This document shows positions 50,517 through 58,209 of a DNA stretch of 64,000 nucleotides, in pieces. Position 1 is the first letter of the stretch, and each line of letters begins with the position of its first letter. Made by a program: the position numbers and the translations under genes. Below the pieces are notes generated by a model. That model had not been told where the DNA came from. It did not search any database and saw nothing but the letters and a program-made list of their open reading frames with translations. This DNA comes from Thamnaconus septentrionalis (lineage: Eukaryota; Chordata; Actinopteri; Tetraodontiformes; Monacanthidae): the NCBI GenBank assembly GCA_009823395.1, contig CM020507.1, positions 6,346,501-6,410,500 of the forward strand, read 5' to 3'.

Positions 50517-53500
50517 CCCCCAGTGGTTCTCCTTAAATTTAGCCATCGATTGTAAAGCTTCCTGGAAAAGAAAAGAAAGCTGTTTCTGCTAAAATAGACG
50601 CGGCTCTCAGATTGGAGAGGGTTTAGACGTGTTGAAGGACGACACGTCTGCCTCACTTTCCCTCCGTCTTTGTCTCGCAGGCATACAAAAGCCCAGCCGG
50701 GCCACAGGCGGGGATAATAAAAGAGGCTGTGCCACCCGGATTAGAGCCCAGGCTCTCGGCACCAAGCCTTTTATAGTCATATTAGTGGGACACATGCAGC
50801 ATCACTCAACAGCACTCACGTCCACTGAGGGCTGAAGGACAGATGGACCAGGAGCCAACCTGATTACAGTGGTGGTGAGCAGAGAGGAACAGAGAGGAAG
50901 GAGCCCCACCGCTGCTCTGAACTCACTGCAAAACTCACAATCTCACCGTCAATTAGTCTCATGTCTATTCAAATGATCTAATTACACTCGATATAAGACA
51001 CAGTCACCTAACAGATAACACTTCACTTGTTTTTCGTAAGTACGTCTTGAATATTAGGTTAAGTGAAGTCTTGAAAACATCTTGATTTGGGACGTATGTC
51101 AGATGTAATTGACTTGTTTTTTTTTTACATTTAATGAGGTTTTAAAGCTTCTGTGTTTTCCACGGGGGGACGACGGGCAGATGGTTTGCATAAGCAATTG
51201 TCTGAACCCTGTGTACCCACAGCGGCTGTCTAAAATATTCAAATCACCTCCCTCAGAAAACTTTTTCTTATTATCTTCTTCTGACTTCTCATTGAATCCG
51301 ATTGGGCAAGAGGACATTACAACCAGGAAAGCTGATTCAACAAACCATAACATAGGTTTTCTATGTCAGGACCTTTCTCTCATGAATCTCAACATTCCAG
51401 TTTACTGGCCAGCTAGTCTGGATGTTCAAGTGAAATGTGTAGAGAGAAAGAAGAAGAAAAAGGAGAAACCTGAGTGTGACAGCCTGCGCGGTGCTGTGAT
51501 AGCTCAGCAACAGAATCAACATCCAAATAATGACAAAAGAAGTTACAAAGGAAGCCGAGAGACAGGTGTGAGCATTAAGGATAAATAATCAGCCGACTGC
51601 ACGTCAACAACACAATACTCAGCCAACTGGGCAGAACATGTTGAGTTTTATGAGTTTGATGGGAAACCACACTGTGATTACGGCAGCATGTGGGAAAATC
51701 TGAAAATCTGTGGGAGGGCACAATGTATTTCTAATCTATTAAAATAAAAATATTTGGGTTTACAGCATTTACTGGTCATAAGTGATGAGTCAGAGCCACA
51801 GCATATGGATGGTGTGCACTCCCACCCCAACCCCCCCTGCACTTTTACATCAAATTTTTATGGAAGCATCAGAAAACAGACGTTCCTGCCCTGAGGGCTG
51901 TGATTGGCTGGCTCTAATGATCAGCACCAGGCCTGCGTTAGCAGCAAAAGATGCTTCTAATCAAACGCTACCACGAGGTTGCCTTCCCGGAGCTCAACCC
52001 AGTCACAGCTGCAAAAAAACCCAACTAAAAGCCCCAGCAGCAGCACACACATTGCACACATTATGCATGAAGATCTGCACGCAAGATGAAGACTGAGGCC
52101 AAGACGTTGGTCTGGTTTACACACGGCTCCTCATGTCAAGGCAGTTCCAACTCACACACACACTGGTACCAGTTATTCATTATCCTTAGAAACAACAGAA
52201 CAAAGTCATTGGTTTTGCTCCACTGACATTGATGAAGAAAGTCAAGAAAAGTAGGGTTTGAAAGACACTCGCGTCCCCCCCATTTTATGGATGTATGGAT
52301 GAAAAAAAGAAGGCACATATGTTTGCAATAAGAGTTATTGGTGGAAGAAAGGCCTCACAGGTACGTATAGTACAAATAGTGTTGATGAGCATGACAGCAA
52401 ATCAGACTATTAAGCTAACAAATTAATTAGTTAATTTAAGTTAACCTGACCATGCGCTTTAAAATGACTTACTATAAAGGTTTTATTTATTATTTACTTA
52501 TTATCATCATTGTAGAAATGCAGCATTTTTCTTGTCCAGCCACACAAACAAACAGGAAACCGACTGAAGGGAAATCACAGTGGCGCGTATGTTGGAATGG
52601 GTCAAGAAGTCAAGAAGTGTGCAACAGGATTGGGTGTTTCCCCAGAATGACGGCGTGCTAACGCGGCGTGCTAACGTGTAGGAGAGAAGCAGGTGTTGAC
52701 TGACACACTCAATGATGTGATTGTGGCTGGACTGGACTGTGGCAGCTGCTGTTCACATTGTGAGGCGTATGGAGGCGCTGCTAACACAGCGCTAACCAAC
52801 ACAGCACAGGATTGTTCTTCGGCAAACCAGCACACAGTCAGCACACTGTGCGTCGTCAAGGTGGCGCACTTTAAGAGCTTGTGATTAATACAAAATGTGG
52901 GTTTTGAGAGCCACAGGTGATACATCACCTCAGACTGTTTGTGATTGGCTCTAATTGGGGCCCTATATGGACTGGACACTTGAAGAGGAAAAAAACCAGA
53001 CAGAATCATAAAAACTCAGCTGGGCTTGACGAGCTTTGTTCCTATTTTTGAAGGAGTTTAGAATAAGCAGCTCTGATTGCAAAGTTTACATTCAGTGTTG
53101 ATGTGCAGGTTTGAGGTGGAGGATGTTTGATCAGCACCAGCAATGAAGCTGCAGTTCCTTCTTCTACCACTATGACGACAAATGACCAGCAGGCGGTGAA
53201 ACTTCTAGATGCCTGATCAAAATATGCTAATATCGCAAGGAGCACACTAGCTCAGTGCTAATGCTAGCTTGCATACTTCTATTGCGTGCTTCTGCTTTAC
53301 TTCTATGTGAGGTTATTATGAGACGGTCATCATTTTTGCTAGATATTTTTTTGGTCACACTTCTCAGTGTCAGTGTGTGTGTCACATTTCTCTTCAGCCA
53401 GTGAAGAAGTCAGCAATTTAGGGAGTTGAGGAGGAACTAGCGGGAAGCTGCTGAGGTGAAGCTTCTCCTGACGCATTTCATCTTGAGCCACAGCCGTTCC

Positions 53501-56500
53501 GTTCTAACAGTGTTTGTAGTCAAGCAAAACTTGCATGAAAACACACAAAAGCAGCCAAGAGGTCGACATCCTTGAGAGGAAGTCAGAGGAGACAGGCAGA
53601 AATTAACAGCCGCTGTGGAAACTACATTACAATACAGGCGCATTAAAACTATAGGACAGCGAGGCACTGTGGAGCGCCAGGCTGCGCTCCTCTGCCAGGG
53701 ATCGCAAAGTTTACTGACCTTGAAATCATTTCTAAACTTTCCAGGAGGAGGGAAACCATCCAGGATTGAAATGGAAGCACCACCACCACACCACCACCGG
53801 GGGCAGCTCTCCACATCCTGCATCCTGCAGTCGTCCTCCACAGAGGTTCTAATATACATCAGTAGTGTTGTAGTCAAGACGGCCGCAACCCAAGAGCTTA
53901 TCAAGACTAGAAGGTCGAGATCGAGACGCATTTAAGGTTCAAGACCAGACCAAGACTGTACGGATCAAAGTCAGAACAGACAGAACAAATGACCAGTATC
54001 TTTTTTCAAAGTGGAATCCCCACCTCAGAGTCTTTGTTTAAAAAAAACCCAGTCCTCCCAGTGCAAGACTGAGATGAGACCCATTAAGTGTTCAGCAGAC
54101 CAGGACCAACTTCCAGTGGTGCAACACTACAGATCCTCTGTGCAGCCGTCCTGCTGTAGTCTTGCTTCTTTGGAAGCCAAGACTAAAACTCTCTGAAAGC
54201 CTTTGACAGGGATTTCCTCGGTACAATGATGGCAGCACTGAAAAATAAAAATATATCAATGAATCAATGATAAGGAGGCGCCTCCGTGTAAGTGCATCCT
54301 GTCATGTGAATTCAGATGGACGTGTGAGAATGTGGAGATTTTTCCGAGCAAGACCGGTGGTTGCAGATATGACCTGTGACACCGGACCACTATACTATTC
54401 TTAGAAGTTTAATGGACTCGCTTCCCCAGCCCCCCCAGCCCAGTGATTGGGCTGTCCACCGAGAGCTTTAAATATTGATGTGCTCGCCGCGGCTGCAAAT
54501 AGCAAAGCCAGAGTTTTTCAGTCAACAATCGAGGCTTCCTCCTGAATCCTGTCAACCATGAAACATCTGACTGAGTGTTTAGTCACAGTGAAGATTTGGA
54601 ATGCGGCCTCAGCGGCTCTGACGGCTGAGTGCCACTTCCCTGTCTCTGAAGACAGAAGAACACTGGAGAACATTGAAGATCTCACAAGCATTGGCATGCT
54701 TGTGAGACCCCCCCACACACACACACACACACACACACCCTCCGTCACAACCGCAGCCTCACTCAGCAAGCGCTTCACTTCCACTACTAAAGGGGGTTCA
54801 GGAGGATAAGTTCTTGCAAGAATTACACTTTTAAAGACCCTTAACAATCCCTCTCTCTGTCTGTCTCTCTCTCTCTCTCTCTCCCTTTCTCTCTCTCACA
54901 CACACACACAGATGCTGGCTTTGATCAAATTTGTAAAATGTTTCATTGGCAGCTGGTGAAGCCAGTGCCGTCAATCACCGCCTGTTTATAATGCTACAGA
55001 AGAAGTATAAGAAGAAGGAGAAGAAGAATAGTCAGAAGAAGGAGAAGGTTTAATGGGCTGATTGCCAAAGAGTCGCCGTCGAGGTTGCAGTCGCTTGTGT
55101 TGCATTAGCAACAATTTAGCACCATAAACCAAACACTCGCTGCATTCACATTCATGTGGAGCCTCAGCTGCTGTGAGCTGGAGTGAAGTGGAGTGAGGTA
55201 GAGTGAGTGGGAGTGAAGTGGAGTGAGGGGGTGTGAGCTGGAGGTGGAGTGAGGTAGAGTGAGGTGGAGTGAGATGAAGTGAGGTAGAGTGAGGGGGAGT
55301 GAGCTGGAGGTAGAGTGAGGTAGAGTGAGATGGAGTGAGGAGGAGTGAGCTGGAGGTAGAGTGAGCAGGAGTGAGGGGAGTGAGCTGGATGTGAAGTGAG
55401 GTAGAGTGAGAGGGAGGGAGCTGGATGTGAAGTGAGGTAGAGTGAGAGGGAGGGAGCTGGAGGTGGAGTGAGGTAGAGTGAGGAGGAGTGAGCTGGAGGT
55501 GGAGTGAGCTGGAGTGAGGCAGAGTGAGGGGGAGTGAGCTGGAGTGAGGGGAGTGAGGGGGAGCAGCCACCAACTGCATCAACCCACACAGTGAGAAATA
55601 TGATCCTGCTCTTACTGCAGGGAGCAGATTTATTTGACACTAATGACCCCAAAGACTAATAGAGTTTATGAACCACTTGATGGTCTAGACCAGGGGTGTC
55701 AAACTCTGGCCCGCGGGCCAAATTTGGCCCCACAGTGTTATTATACTTGGCCTGTGAGGCCAATGCACAATCACTGCTAGAGTTGCGAGCCCGCCACTAT
55801 TATACAGCACATGTAGCGGGATACTACAAATCCCAGAATGCACTGCTGGTCATTCAGGACAGGATGTCATTGAAGGATATTAATATTATGACTTCATTAT
55901 TAGGGAATTATTGTCTAGTATGAAGCTTTGCTTTGGTCCATATTCAGGTTGTTTGGCTCCATCTAAACCAGTTCATTGGCTTATAAATCTTCCTCCAGAT
56001 ATGGAGGAAGATTTTTTCATTCAATGTCAATGTTGGACCGAGACTTTTTCCCAGTTTGACATTTAGCTCCACTGCGTGTTTGAGTTTGACTCCACCTGAT
56101 TTAGTCCAAACTATCTGCGCTGAAAAAGGATCCACAACATCCTGCCAGCGTCTTCTTCCAGTCAGCAGTCACACACCAACACAAGTCATCCAAAATAATA
56201 GAAGCACATTTCTGGTATTTAAATGAAGAACCAGTCATATTCTCACCACAGCCACCTATCATGCACCAACCATACATACAGTTTTCATAGTTTGTGCATG
56301 TAGTTGAGGGTTACATATAACCATTTATTTAAGCTGCTTAAATACAGCTTCTCTGCTCTTGTTCCATTTCCTGCCTGCTGACTGCACTACAGCCTGAAGG
56401 AGGCACTGCTGGGCAGTTTTCCCAGTCCAGCAGCTATTCTAACACGCCACCATCCATCGTCCATCTGCTAGAATTTTGCGAGGTTTTTTTTTCCATTTGC

Positions 56501-57781
56501 ATTTTTCTCACCATCACCATCAATTCCACTGTCAGGCAACACCCGCCTATCCCCCACTGACCCCCCTAGCCACTCCTCCCCTGCCCCCCAGTAACCTCCT
56601 CCCTCCTTCTCACAGCACTGTGAGGAAGTCATCATAATTTAGTTCAGACTTTACCAACGGGAAAATGGTACAGAAATAACAATAACAAAAAAACATACAA
56701 CATATCGCCAAAAACATTGTCTCCTGTAGCTGTAAATCCACGCGCGCACACACACACACACACACTGCTGTGAGAACGATTCACATGGCTCCGTTTAGTG
56801 GGAAAAGTAGCACAAACATGGCAACCCAACGCAGTTCCACTCCAGCTGGCACTGGAGCTGCAGCTGGAGCAGCAGCTGGAGCTGGAACTGGAGCTGCAGC
56901 TGGAGCTGAAGCCGGAGCTGGAGCTGCAGCTGGAGCTGGAGCTGGAGCCGGAGCTGGAGCTGGAGCTGCAGCTGCAGCTGGAGCAGGAGCTGGCGCAGAC
57001 ATTCCTCATATCATCATCATCTCAAGTCTCCTCCTCCTTCACGACCAGAACCTCACAACTCGAGATCTGCTGCTGCAATTCAAGGCAACGTGCCTGCGTC
57101 TAAACTTCAAAAAAAAAAAATTTTGTGACGCAATTAAATAACTGAACAACATTGAGTTTTTTTGCGCAAACCTTAAAAGGTGATATTTGACTGGCAGAGC
57201 AGAAACATAGAAGAACCAGAACCAAGAGACCATCAAGTTCCTTGTTGGTGCAACAGGACTGAAGCCAAAAAAAAGTTGTGCGTCGCCACACTTTTCACTG
57301 CGGCCACTGGGGTGTGTGTGTGGGTGTGTGGGTGAGAGGGGGGGGGCAGCCAGAGAGAGAACAGGTTTCCTCTCTTTTCAACACGACAGATGGCACCTCA
57401 TGAATGAGCTCAGCAGTGTAGGAGGGCCACAGTAGGAAACAGCAGCAGCTTTGACTGCAGGGGGCGCTGTACTGGTGACATGTGCAGTGACAATAAAGTT
57501 CATCAACACAATGAATCGACGTAAGATGGAGTTCAAAAATGAAAAAAAGGGGTGGGGCACTGATGGCGATGTCATCATGGTCTATGATGACAAAAGCTCA
57601 ACAAGCCGCAATAACATCTAAAGGTGTTTGTGTTGATGGTGATGGTGAGGTCTTTGTGTTGGGTGGTGTGTTGTGCTCCTACCCTGGAGATGGCCAGCGG
57701 CAGGTTGAAGTCCTTGCCGCCCTGCAGCCTGAAGCCCCAGGGGGCGGGGCCAGGCAGGGTGACGCTGTAGCTGCTGCTCAT
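18772..57781 (-). CDS. pdlim5: pdlim5 (ENH) PDZ and LIM domain protein, long isoform, 12 coding exons
   Basis: Enigma-family scaffold. Family members bind alpha-actinin at Z-discs and stress fibres through PDZ and ZM segments and bind kinases such as PKC through LIM domains. Joined exons (minus strand): 57781-57683, 48899-48748, 36631-36592, 36004-35604, 32986-32814, 32674-32641, 23571-23489, 21677-21476, 20832-20652, 19358-19238, 19103-18988, 18861-18772. They total 1692 nt, giving 563 aa plus stop; human PDLIM5 has 596. Every junction is GT..AG and phases agree. PDZ is 1-85 with carboxylate loop PWGFRL at 14-19, ZM motif about 187-210, LIM1 387-445, LIM2 446-504 and LIM3 505-563. PDLIM5 is preferred over LDB3 or PDLIM7 because of the linker block [20 protein letters not shown] and the C-terminus [13 protein letters not shown]. 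Teleosts carry two paralogues (a/b); which one this is cannot be told from the window. Confidence 0.96.
18988..19103 (-). CDS. pdlim5: pdlim5 coding exon 11 (end of LIM2, first half of LIM3)
   Basis: Encodes D496 to A534: [20 protein letters not shown], then [22 protein letters not shown]3 ligands C505, C508, H527, C530 and C533 are present. The acceptor is GGTGAAAAG, with a weak pyrimidine tract. It is chosen because it alone restores DFYSLFGT, which aligns with DYYALFGT of the human protein; a later CTACAG would break the frame. The donor is GCT followed by GTAAGT. Confidence 0.93.
19238..19358 (-). CDS. pdlim5: pdlim5 coding exon 10 (LIM2)
   Basis: Encodes residues 456-495, [20 protein letters not shown], then [20 protein letters not shown]. 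Zinc ligands are H466, C469, C472, C475 and C493; D496, from the next junction codon, completes the set. The acceptor is CACCAACAG and the donor CAAG followed by GTGAGA (phase 1). Confidence 0.97.
20652..20832 (-). CDS. pdlim5: pdlim5 coding exon 9 (LIM1, start of LIM2)
   Basis: Encodes residues 396-455, [18 protein letters not shown] through [13 protein letters not shown]1 ligands visible are H407, C413, C416, C434 and C437. Glu410 sits where a canonical LIM has Cys, as in mammalian PDLIM5 and PDLIM7 (WHPEEF), so this is a family trait, not a lesion. C446 and C449 begin LIM2. The acceptor is CCCTACAG and the donor GGG followed by GTGAGT (phase 0). Confidence 0.97.
21476..21677 (-). CDS. pdlim5: pdlim5 coding exon 8 (pre-LIM linker and first LIM1 zinc ligands)
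   Basis: Encodes residues 329-394. A Gly/Ser/Pro linker is followed by [20 protein letters not shown] and [10 protein letters not shown]. The SDQDTLV.RAEHIPAG.RTPMC string is nearly invariant in PDLIM5. Cys387 and Cys390 are the first two zinc ligands of LIM1. The acceptor is CTCCATGCAG and the donor ATCAG followed by GTGAGG (phase 2). Confidence 0.96.
22071..22131. repeat. (TG)n in pdlim5 intron 7
   Basis: Uninterrupted run, preceded at 21908-21972 by CT-rich units and a short (CA)n. Confidence 0.95.
23489..23571 (-). CDS. pdlim5: pdlim5 coding exon 7 (linker)
   Basis: Encodes N300 to G328: [16 protein letters not shown], then [11 protein letters not shown]. The acceptor is CTTCATGCAG and the donor CCCAGG followed by GTGAGG (phase 1). 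Both flanking phases match exons 6 and 8. It is less conserved than the domains, but the open frame and junctions are clear. Confidence 0.82.
25380..25407. mobile_element. Tc1/mariner terminal inverted-repeat remnant
   Basis: TGTGTCCAAACCTTTGACTGG followed by TAGTGTA is the reverse complement of the usual teleost Tc1-like end (CAGTCAAA.GTTTGGACA). It abuts a (TG)n tract. No transposase frame is adjacent. Confidence 0.55.
26285..26355. mobile_element. hAT-Charlie-type terminus remnant
   Basis: Ends CCAAACAGTTTGCCCACCCCTG, which has the form of a hAT terminus (CAGGGGTGGGCAAAC in reverse), preceded by gtggcccacc. Similar remnants are at 1360-1430 (ggccgtagtttgcccgcgcctg), 11885-11905 (gaggtgggcaactg) and 47885-47920 (catagtttgcccatgcctg). 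Confidence 0.45.
26955..27060. repeat. CCACCT/CCA pyrimidine-rich imperfect repeat
   Basis: CCACCTCCACCTCCACC, then tctactgcctccaccaccac and similar units. It gives Pro/Ser/Thr or Gly/Val/Glu open frames on both strands by composition only. Confidence 0.85.
27484..28033. mobile_element. 550-bp TTAA-flanked non-autonomous DNA element
   Basis: Begins TTAAAGGTCCAGTGTGTAG and ends CACACCTAACCTTTAA, giving inverted termini of about 25 bp with mismatches. TTAA lies at both ends, as in piggyBac- or Kolobok-type insertions. The interior holds an (AT)n tract (27630-27710) and no transposase frame. The superfamily is inferred only from the TTAA. Confidence 0.6.
27630..27710. repeat. (AT)n tract
   Basis: Self-complementary AT run with small interruptions, inside the TTAA-flanked element. 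Confidence 0.95.
28626..28685 (-). CDS. pdlim5: pdlim5 candidate cassette exon C (60 nt)
   Basis: The acceptor is CTTGTCTCACCTCCAG and the donor GGCCAG followed by GTAAAC. In phase 2 it reads [19 protein letters not shown] and splices into exon 7 to give [18 protein letters not shown]. Length is divisible by three and phase is 2/2. It would add 20 residues to the linker between the conserved block and LIM1. Confidence 0.5.
28932..28988 (-). CDS. pdlim5: pdlim5 candidate cassette exon B (57 nt)
   Basis: The acceptor is a strong tract ending CTCTCTCCGTCCTCCCCAG. The exon reads [18 protein letters not shown], with the phase-2 Asn from exon 6 before it, and the donor is AGTCAG followed by GTACTG. 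Length is divisible by three and phase is 2/2. The PSW..P stretch loosely resembles SPSWQRP of the mammalian PDZ-LIM linker, which supports but does not prove it. Confidence 0.5.
29845..29895. repeat. (GATA)n microsatellite
   Basis: About twelve GATA units. Confidence 0.97.
30321..30359 (-). CDS. pdlim5: pdlim5 candidate cassette exon A (39 nt)
   Basis: An almost pure pyrimidine run of several dozen bases precedes CTTCTAG. The exon reads [12 protein letters not shown] after completing an Asn codon from exon 6, and the donor is GTCAG followed by GTACCAG. Its length is divisible by three and its phase is 2-in/2-out, so it can be skipped or included without frame loss. No homology is claimed. 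It lies beyond the LIM-less last exon, so it could only enter the LIM-containing transcript. Confidence 0.38.
31696..31795 (-). CDS. pdlim5: pdlim5 alternative last exon, LIM-less short isoform
   Basis: A 100-nt exon lies 845 nt downstream of exon 6. A long pyrimidine tract (CCTCCTCCTCTTCCTC...) precedes TCGGCAG and the acceptor. Joined to exon 6 (AA + A) it reads [18 protein letters not shown], then [15 protein letters not shown] and stop TAG (31698-31696). The other two phases do not stay open. The result is a 332-residue protein with PDZ, ZM and linker but no LIM domains, as in the known short ENH splice forms (established for mammals). An ATTAAA on the minus strand at 31568-31563 could serve as its polyadenylation signal. 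Confidence 0.8.
32247..32400 (+). mobile_element. V-SINE-like (DANA/Mermaid-type) tRNA-derived SINE, truncated
   Basis: The head GGCGACACGGTGATGCAGTGG carries an A-box-like TGATGCAGTGG. The conserved V-SINE core ggtctttctgtgtggagtta, then gcatgttctccctgtg, follows, with a decayed TTCTCCAGCTTGTGGGAGG end. It lies in pdlim5 intron 6, antisense to the gene. No LINE-type tail is visible. Confidence 0.75.
32641..32674 (-). CDS. pdlim5: pdlim5 coding exon 6 (34-nt micro-exon, branch point for isoforms)
   Basis: Encodes V289-K299 ([11 protein letters not shown]), like the acidic/lysine segment that follows the GTE in human. The acceptor is CTCTTGCAG and the donor is AAGAA followed by GTAAGTG (phase 2). 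Reading through the donor gives an immediate TAA, so retention of the following intron would truncate the protein. This exon is the last one shared by the LIM-containing and LIM-less forms. Confidence 0.9.
32814..32986 (-). CDS. pdlim5: pdlim5 coding exon 5 (conserved linker block)
   Basis: Encodes G231 to N288. [19 protein letters not shown] is followed by [16 protein letters not shown] and then [20 protein letters not shown]. The second half is nearly identical to human PDLIM5 and is the clearest paralogue diagnostic in the gene. The acceptor is CCTCCTGCAG and the donor is AACG followed by GTCAGT (phase 1). Confidence 0.96.
33100..33230 (+). mobile_element. LINE-type 3' tail remnant
   Basis: CGGATTTCTCCTGGAGATCA followed by ataaagtatcactataat and a short-period AT tail resembles the 3' end of teleost L2/Rex-like LINEs. 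Similar sequence in reverse occurs at 38530-38590, and a related one at 42075-42130 (ggctttattgtcattgcaac). Confidence 0.4.
34302..34354. repeat. (TG)n in pdlim5 intron 4
   Basis: A (CA)n lies 110 bp away (34159-34190) in opposite orientation. Confidence 0.95.
35604..36004 (-). CDS. pdlim5: pdlim5 coding exon 4 (proline-rich linker with ZM motif)
   Basis: Encodes residues 98-230. It opens [13 protein letters not shown], resembling the human linker ending VVKPVPIT. It contains YSKAPRP, then [10 protein letters not shown], a long proline/serine run, and then [13 protein letters not shown]...VAMGQRRG, which is a full ZASP-like (ZM) motif of the type that binds alpha-actinin rods. The GC content and proline density are much higher than in neighbouring sequence. 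The donor is AACGG followed by GTGAGT (phase 2). The acceptor CGCCGCCAG has a short pyrimidine tract, so the exact 5' edge is slightly less certain than the others. Confidence 0.88.
36005..36591 (-). other. pdlim5 intron 3
   Basis: 587 bp between exons 3 and 4. It holds a decamer repeat (36057-36102) and a (TG)n tract (36318-36368); otherwise AT-rich with nothing recognised. Confidence 0.85.
36057..36102. repeat. ACAACACCAC decamer repeat
   Basis: Four to five exact ten-base units. Confidence 0.9.
36592..36631 (-). CDS. pdlim5: pdlim5 coding exon 3 (short linker exon)
   Basis: A 40-nt exon completing K84 and encoding [13 protein letters not shown] (85-97). This corresponds to the human segment after the PDZ domain that starts ASAAPKP. 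The acceptor is TCTCTCTCCAG and the donor AAAG followed by GTACTG. It enters at phase 2 and leaves at phase 0. Confidence 0.9.
36957..37045. repeat. Foldback repeat copy 2
   Basis: GAAGGGTTCAGTTAG (36957-36971) pairs with CTAGCTGAACCCTTC (36986-37000) with one mismatch. It is followed by gatgacctggatggccgaga and accttcacaga, the reverse complement of the flank seen at 16390-16420. Confidence 0.6.
37090..37346. mobile_element. Non-autonomous element with AGTGTTGTA termini, copy 1
   Basis: Exact 9-bp inverted ends AGTGTTGTA / TACAACACT bound 257 bp rich in CAAGACCA and GACCAAGAC motifs. Internal and terminal similarity to 53864-54128 shows it is a dispersed family. No coding capacity. Confidence 0.6.
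37732..37965. mobile_element. 234-bp palindromic MITE
   Basis: Terminal inverted repeats begin CACTAGAA and end TTCTAGTG and extend inward through CTCAGTATCAC / GTGATACTGAG. The interior is built from nested palindromes of TTTCACGTTAAAACGTGA and CACATTATAATGTGA type, so the strand can fold into several alternative hairpins. No transposase frame is present. A target-site duplication could not be identified. Confidence 0.75.
45877..45985. repeat. Foldback repeat copy 3
   Basis: Arms 45877-45896 and 45926-45945 are exact 20-bp reverse complements around TTCTTGCCATCTTGAAG. The loop holds further CTTCAAGA units. It continues into aagtccagttgcctcaagtt and aacccttcaagat. Confidence 0.7.
48710..48735. 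repeat. (CA)n abutting pdlim5 exon 2 donor
   Basis: On the transcribed strand this is (UG)n starting about a dozen bases after the GT at 48747. Confidence 0.9.
48748..48899 (-). CDS. pdlim5: pdlim5 coding exon 2 (C-terminal half of PDZ)
   Basis: Encodes residues 34-83, [11 protein letters not shown] through LSLTLH, completing the PDZ fold, with the conserved GDLVVSIDG and HLEAQNKIK segments. The acceptor is CCCCTGCAG and the donor is AA followed by GTACGA (phase 2). A (TG)n tract on the transcribed strand begins about a dozen bases inside the following intron. Confidence 0.95.
50451..50515. repeat. (CA)n in pdlim5 intron 1
   Basis: Dinucleotide run with a few substitutions at its left end. 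Confidence 0.95.
50924..51108 (+). mobile_element. CACTGCA-type non-autonomous element, degenerate
   Basis: CACTGCAAAACTCACAATCTC, then gtctcatgtctattca, ataagacacagtcacctaac, agataacacttcacttg and a gtcttgaaaacatcttg tail. This resembles a short DNA element very common in fishes. It has no coding capacity, and the 3' end is uncertain. Confidence 0.45.
53864..54128. mobile_element. Non-autonomous element with AGTGTTGTA termini, copy 2
   Basis: AGTGTTGTAGTCAAGAC opens and GTGGTGCAACACT closes 265 bp. It shares the gaccagaccaagactg, gatcaaagtcag and agaccaggaccaac landmarks with 37090-37346. A third, partial, reverse-oriented relative lies at 59240-59340. Confidence 0.6.
55175..55570. repeat. 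Minisatellite of GGAGTGAG-type units
   Basis: About 400 bp of degenerate 6-11-bp units (GGAGTGAGGT, AGAGTGAG, GAGCTGGA). The minus strand reads as a Ser/Leu/Pro/His repeat in two frames, which is a consequence of the repeat and not a gene. Confidence 0.9.
55691..56098 (+). mobile_element. Non-autonomous hAT-like element, near full length
   Basis: Starts CAGGGGTGTCAAACTCTGGC and ends GAGTTTGACTCCACCTG, an imperfect inverted-terminus pair typical of hAT-Charlie-like elements. The flanking octamers GTCTAGAC and ATTTAGTC match at five of eight positions, in line with a decayed target duplication of the nTCTAGAn type. It has no transposase frame. Degenerate relatives occur at 1-140, 2869-3210, 6775-6860 and 57932-58140. 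Confidence 0.7.
56845..56998. repeat. GCTGGA hexamer array
   Basis: Around 25 hexamers of GCTGGA and variants (GCTGCA, GCCGGA). It translates as Ala-Gly or Leu-Glu repeats, depending on frame. Confidence 0.9.
57683..57781 (-). CDS. pdlim5: pdlim5 coding exon 1 (start codon, N-terminal half-PDZ)
   Basis: Encodes residues 1-33 beginning [19 protein letters not shown], the first strand and carboxylate-binding loop of the PDZ domain. It ends at AGG followed by GTAGGAGC, phase 0. The start at 57781 matches the family N-terminus (MS.YSV). An in-frame ATG four codons upstream (57793) adds MICS and is probably not used, because a pyrimidine tract and CTGCAG immediately precede the ATG at 57781, suggesting a splice acceptor one base before it. 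Confidence 0.95.
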
Positions 57782-57931
57782 GCTGCAGATCACACGGACC
57801 AGGAAATGGGGAATCAGCTGCTGATTGACTGCAGGTCGTCAAACCGCTGGCTGGGTGGAGACAGTGGAGGATGATGAGATGATGATCCAAGACCTGGAGG
57901 GAGGTGGAGAACAGCAGGACAGTAAACCAAT

Positions 57932-58140
57932 GAAGTCATAATAATAATAATATCCTTCAATCAACGTCCTGTCCTGATTGAGCAGCAGCGCATTCTGGGA
58001 TTTGTAGTATTAGTGCTACATGTGCTGTATAATAGCAGCGGGCCTGCAGCTCCACTAGTGATTGTGTATTGGCCTCACAGGCCAAATATAACGACACTGC
58101 GGGGCCAAATTTGGCCAGCGGGCCAGAGTTTGACACCCTT
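57932..58140 (-). mobile_element. hAT-like element fragment, reverse orientation
   Basis: The reverse complement of the first half of the 55691-56098 element: it ends CCAGAGTTTGACACCC and shares the GGATTTGTAGTATTA-type interior. It is truncated and lies just upstream of pdlim5 coding exon 1. Confidence 0.65.
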
Positions 58141-58209
58141 AATGTTTAAGGAACAAAAAGAGTCTGCATAAGATTTGATGGTCAGATTAGACAAAGGAAG
58201 GCATGGAGA

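Larger units (their letters stand above)
48900..57682 (-). other. pdlim5 intron 1
   Basis: 8.8 kb. It contains a minisatellite (55175-55570), a hexamer repeat (56845-56998), a hAT-like element (55691-56098), an AGTGTTGTA-terminated element (53864-54128), a CACTGCA-type element (50924-51108) and a long (CA)n (50451-50515). Unique blocks at 49380-49790, 50580-50800 and 54420-54640 look conserved-element-like but are unproven. No exon was recognised. Confidence 0.85.

Noticed and set aside
51109..51588. 159-residue plus-strand open frame in intron 1
   Set aside because: No recognisable domain; it starts in a poly-T run and ends in unremarkable intron sequence. It is kept out for lack of support, though less repeat-driven than most.
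55164..55652. Ser/Pro/His-rich minus-strand frames of 160-200 residues
   Set aside because: Translation of the minisatellite in two frames.
56644..57141. Ala/Gly, Leu/Glu and Ser/Cys repeat proteins
   Set aside because: Translation of the GCTGGA hexamer array.
18772..57781. Identity as LDB3 (ZASP/Cypher) or PDLIM7
   Set aside because: The PDZ start and ZM motif are LDB3-like, but the linker block in exon 5, the PSDQDTLV...EHIPAG lead into LIM1 and the C-terminus follow PDLIM5.
57575..57793. Start codon at 57793 (four residues upstream of the family start)
   Set aside because: The family N-terminus begins at the ATG at 57781, and a splice-acceptor-like CTGCAG lies between the two.
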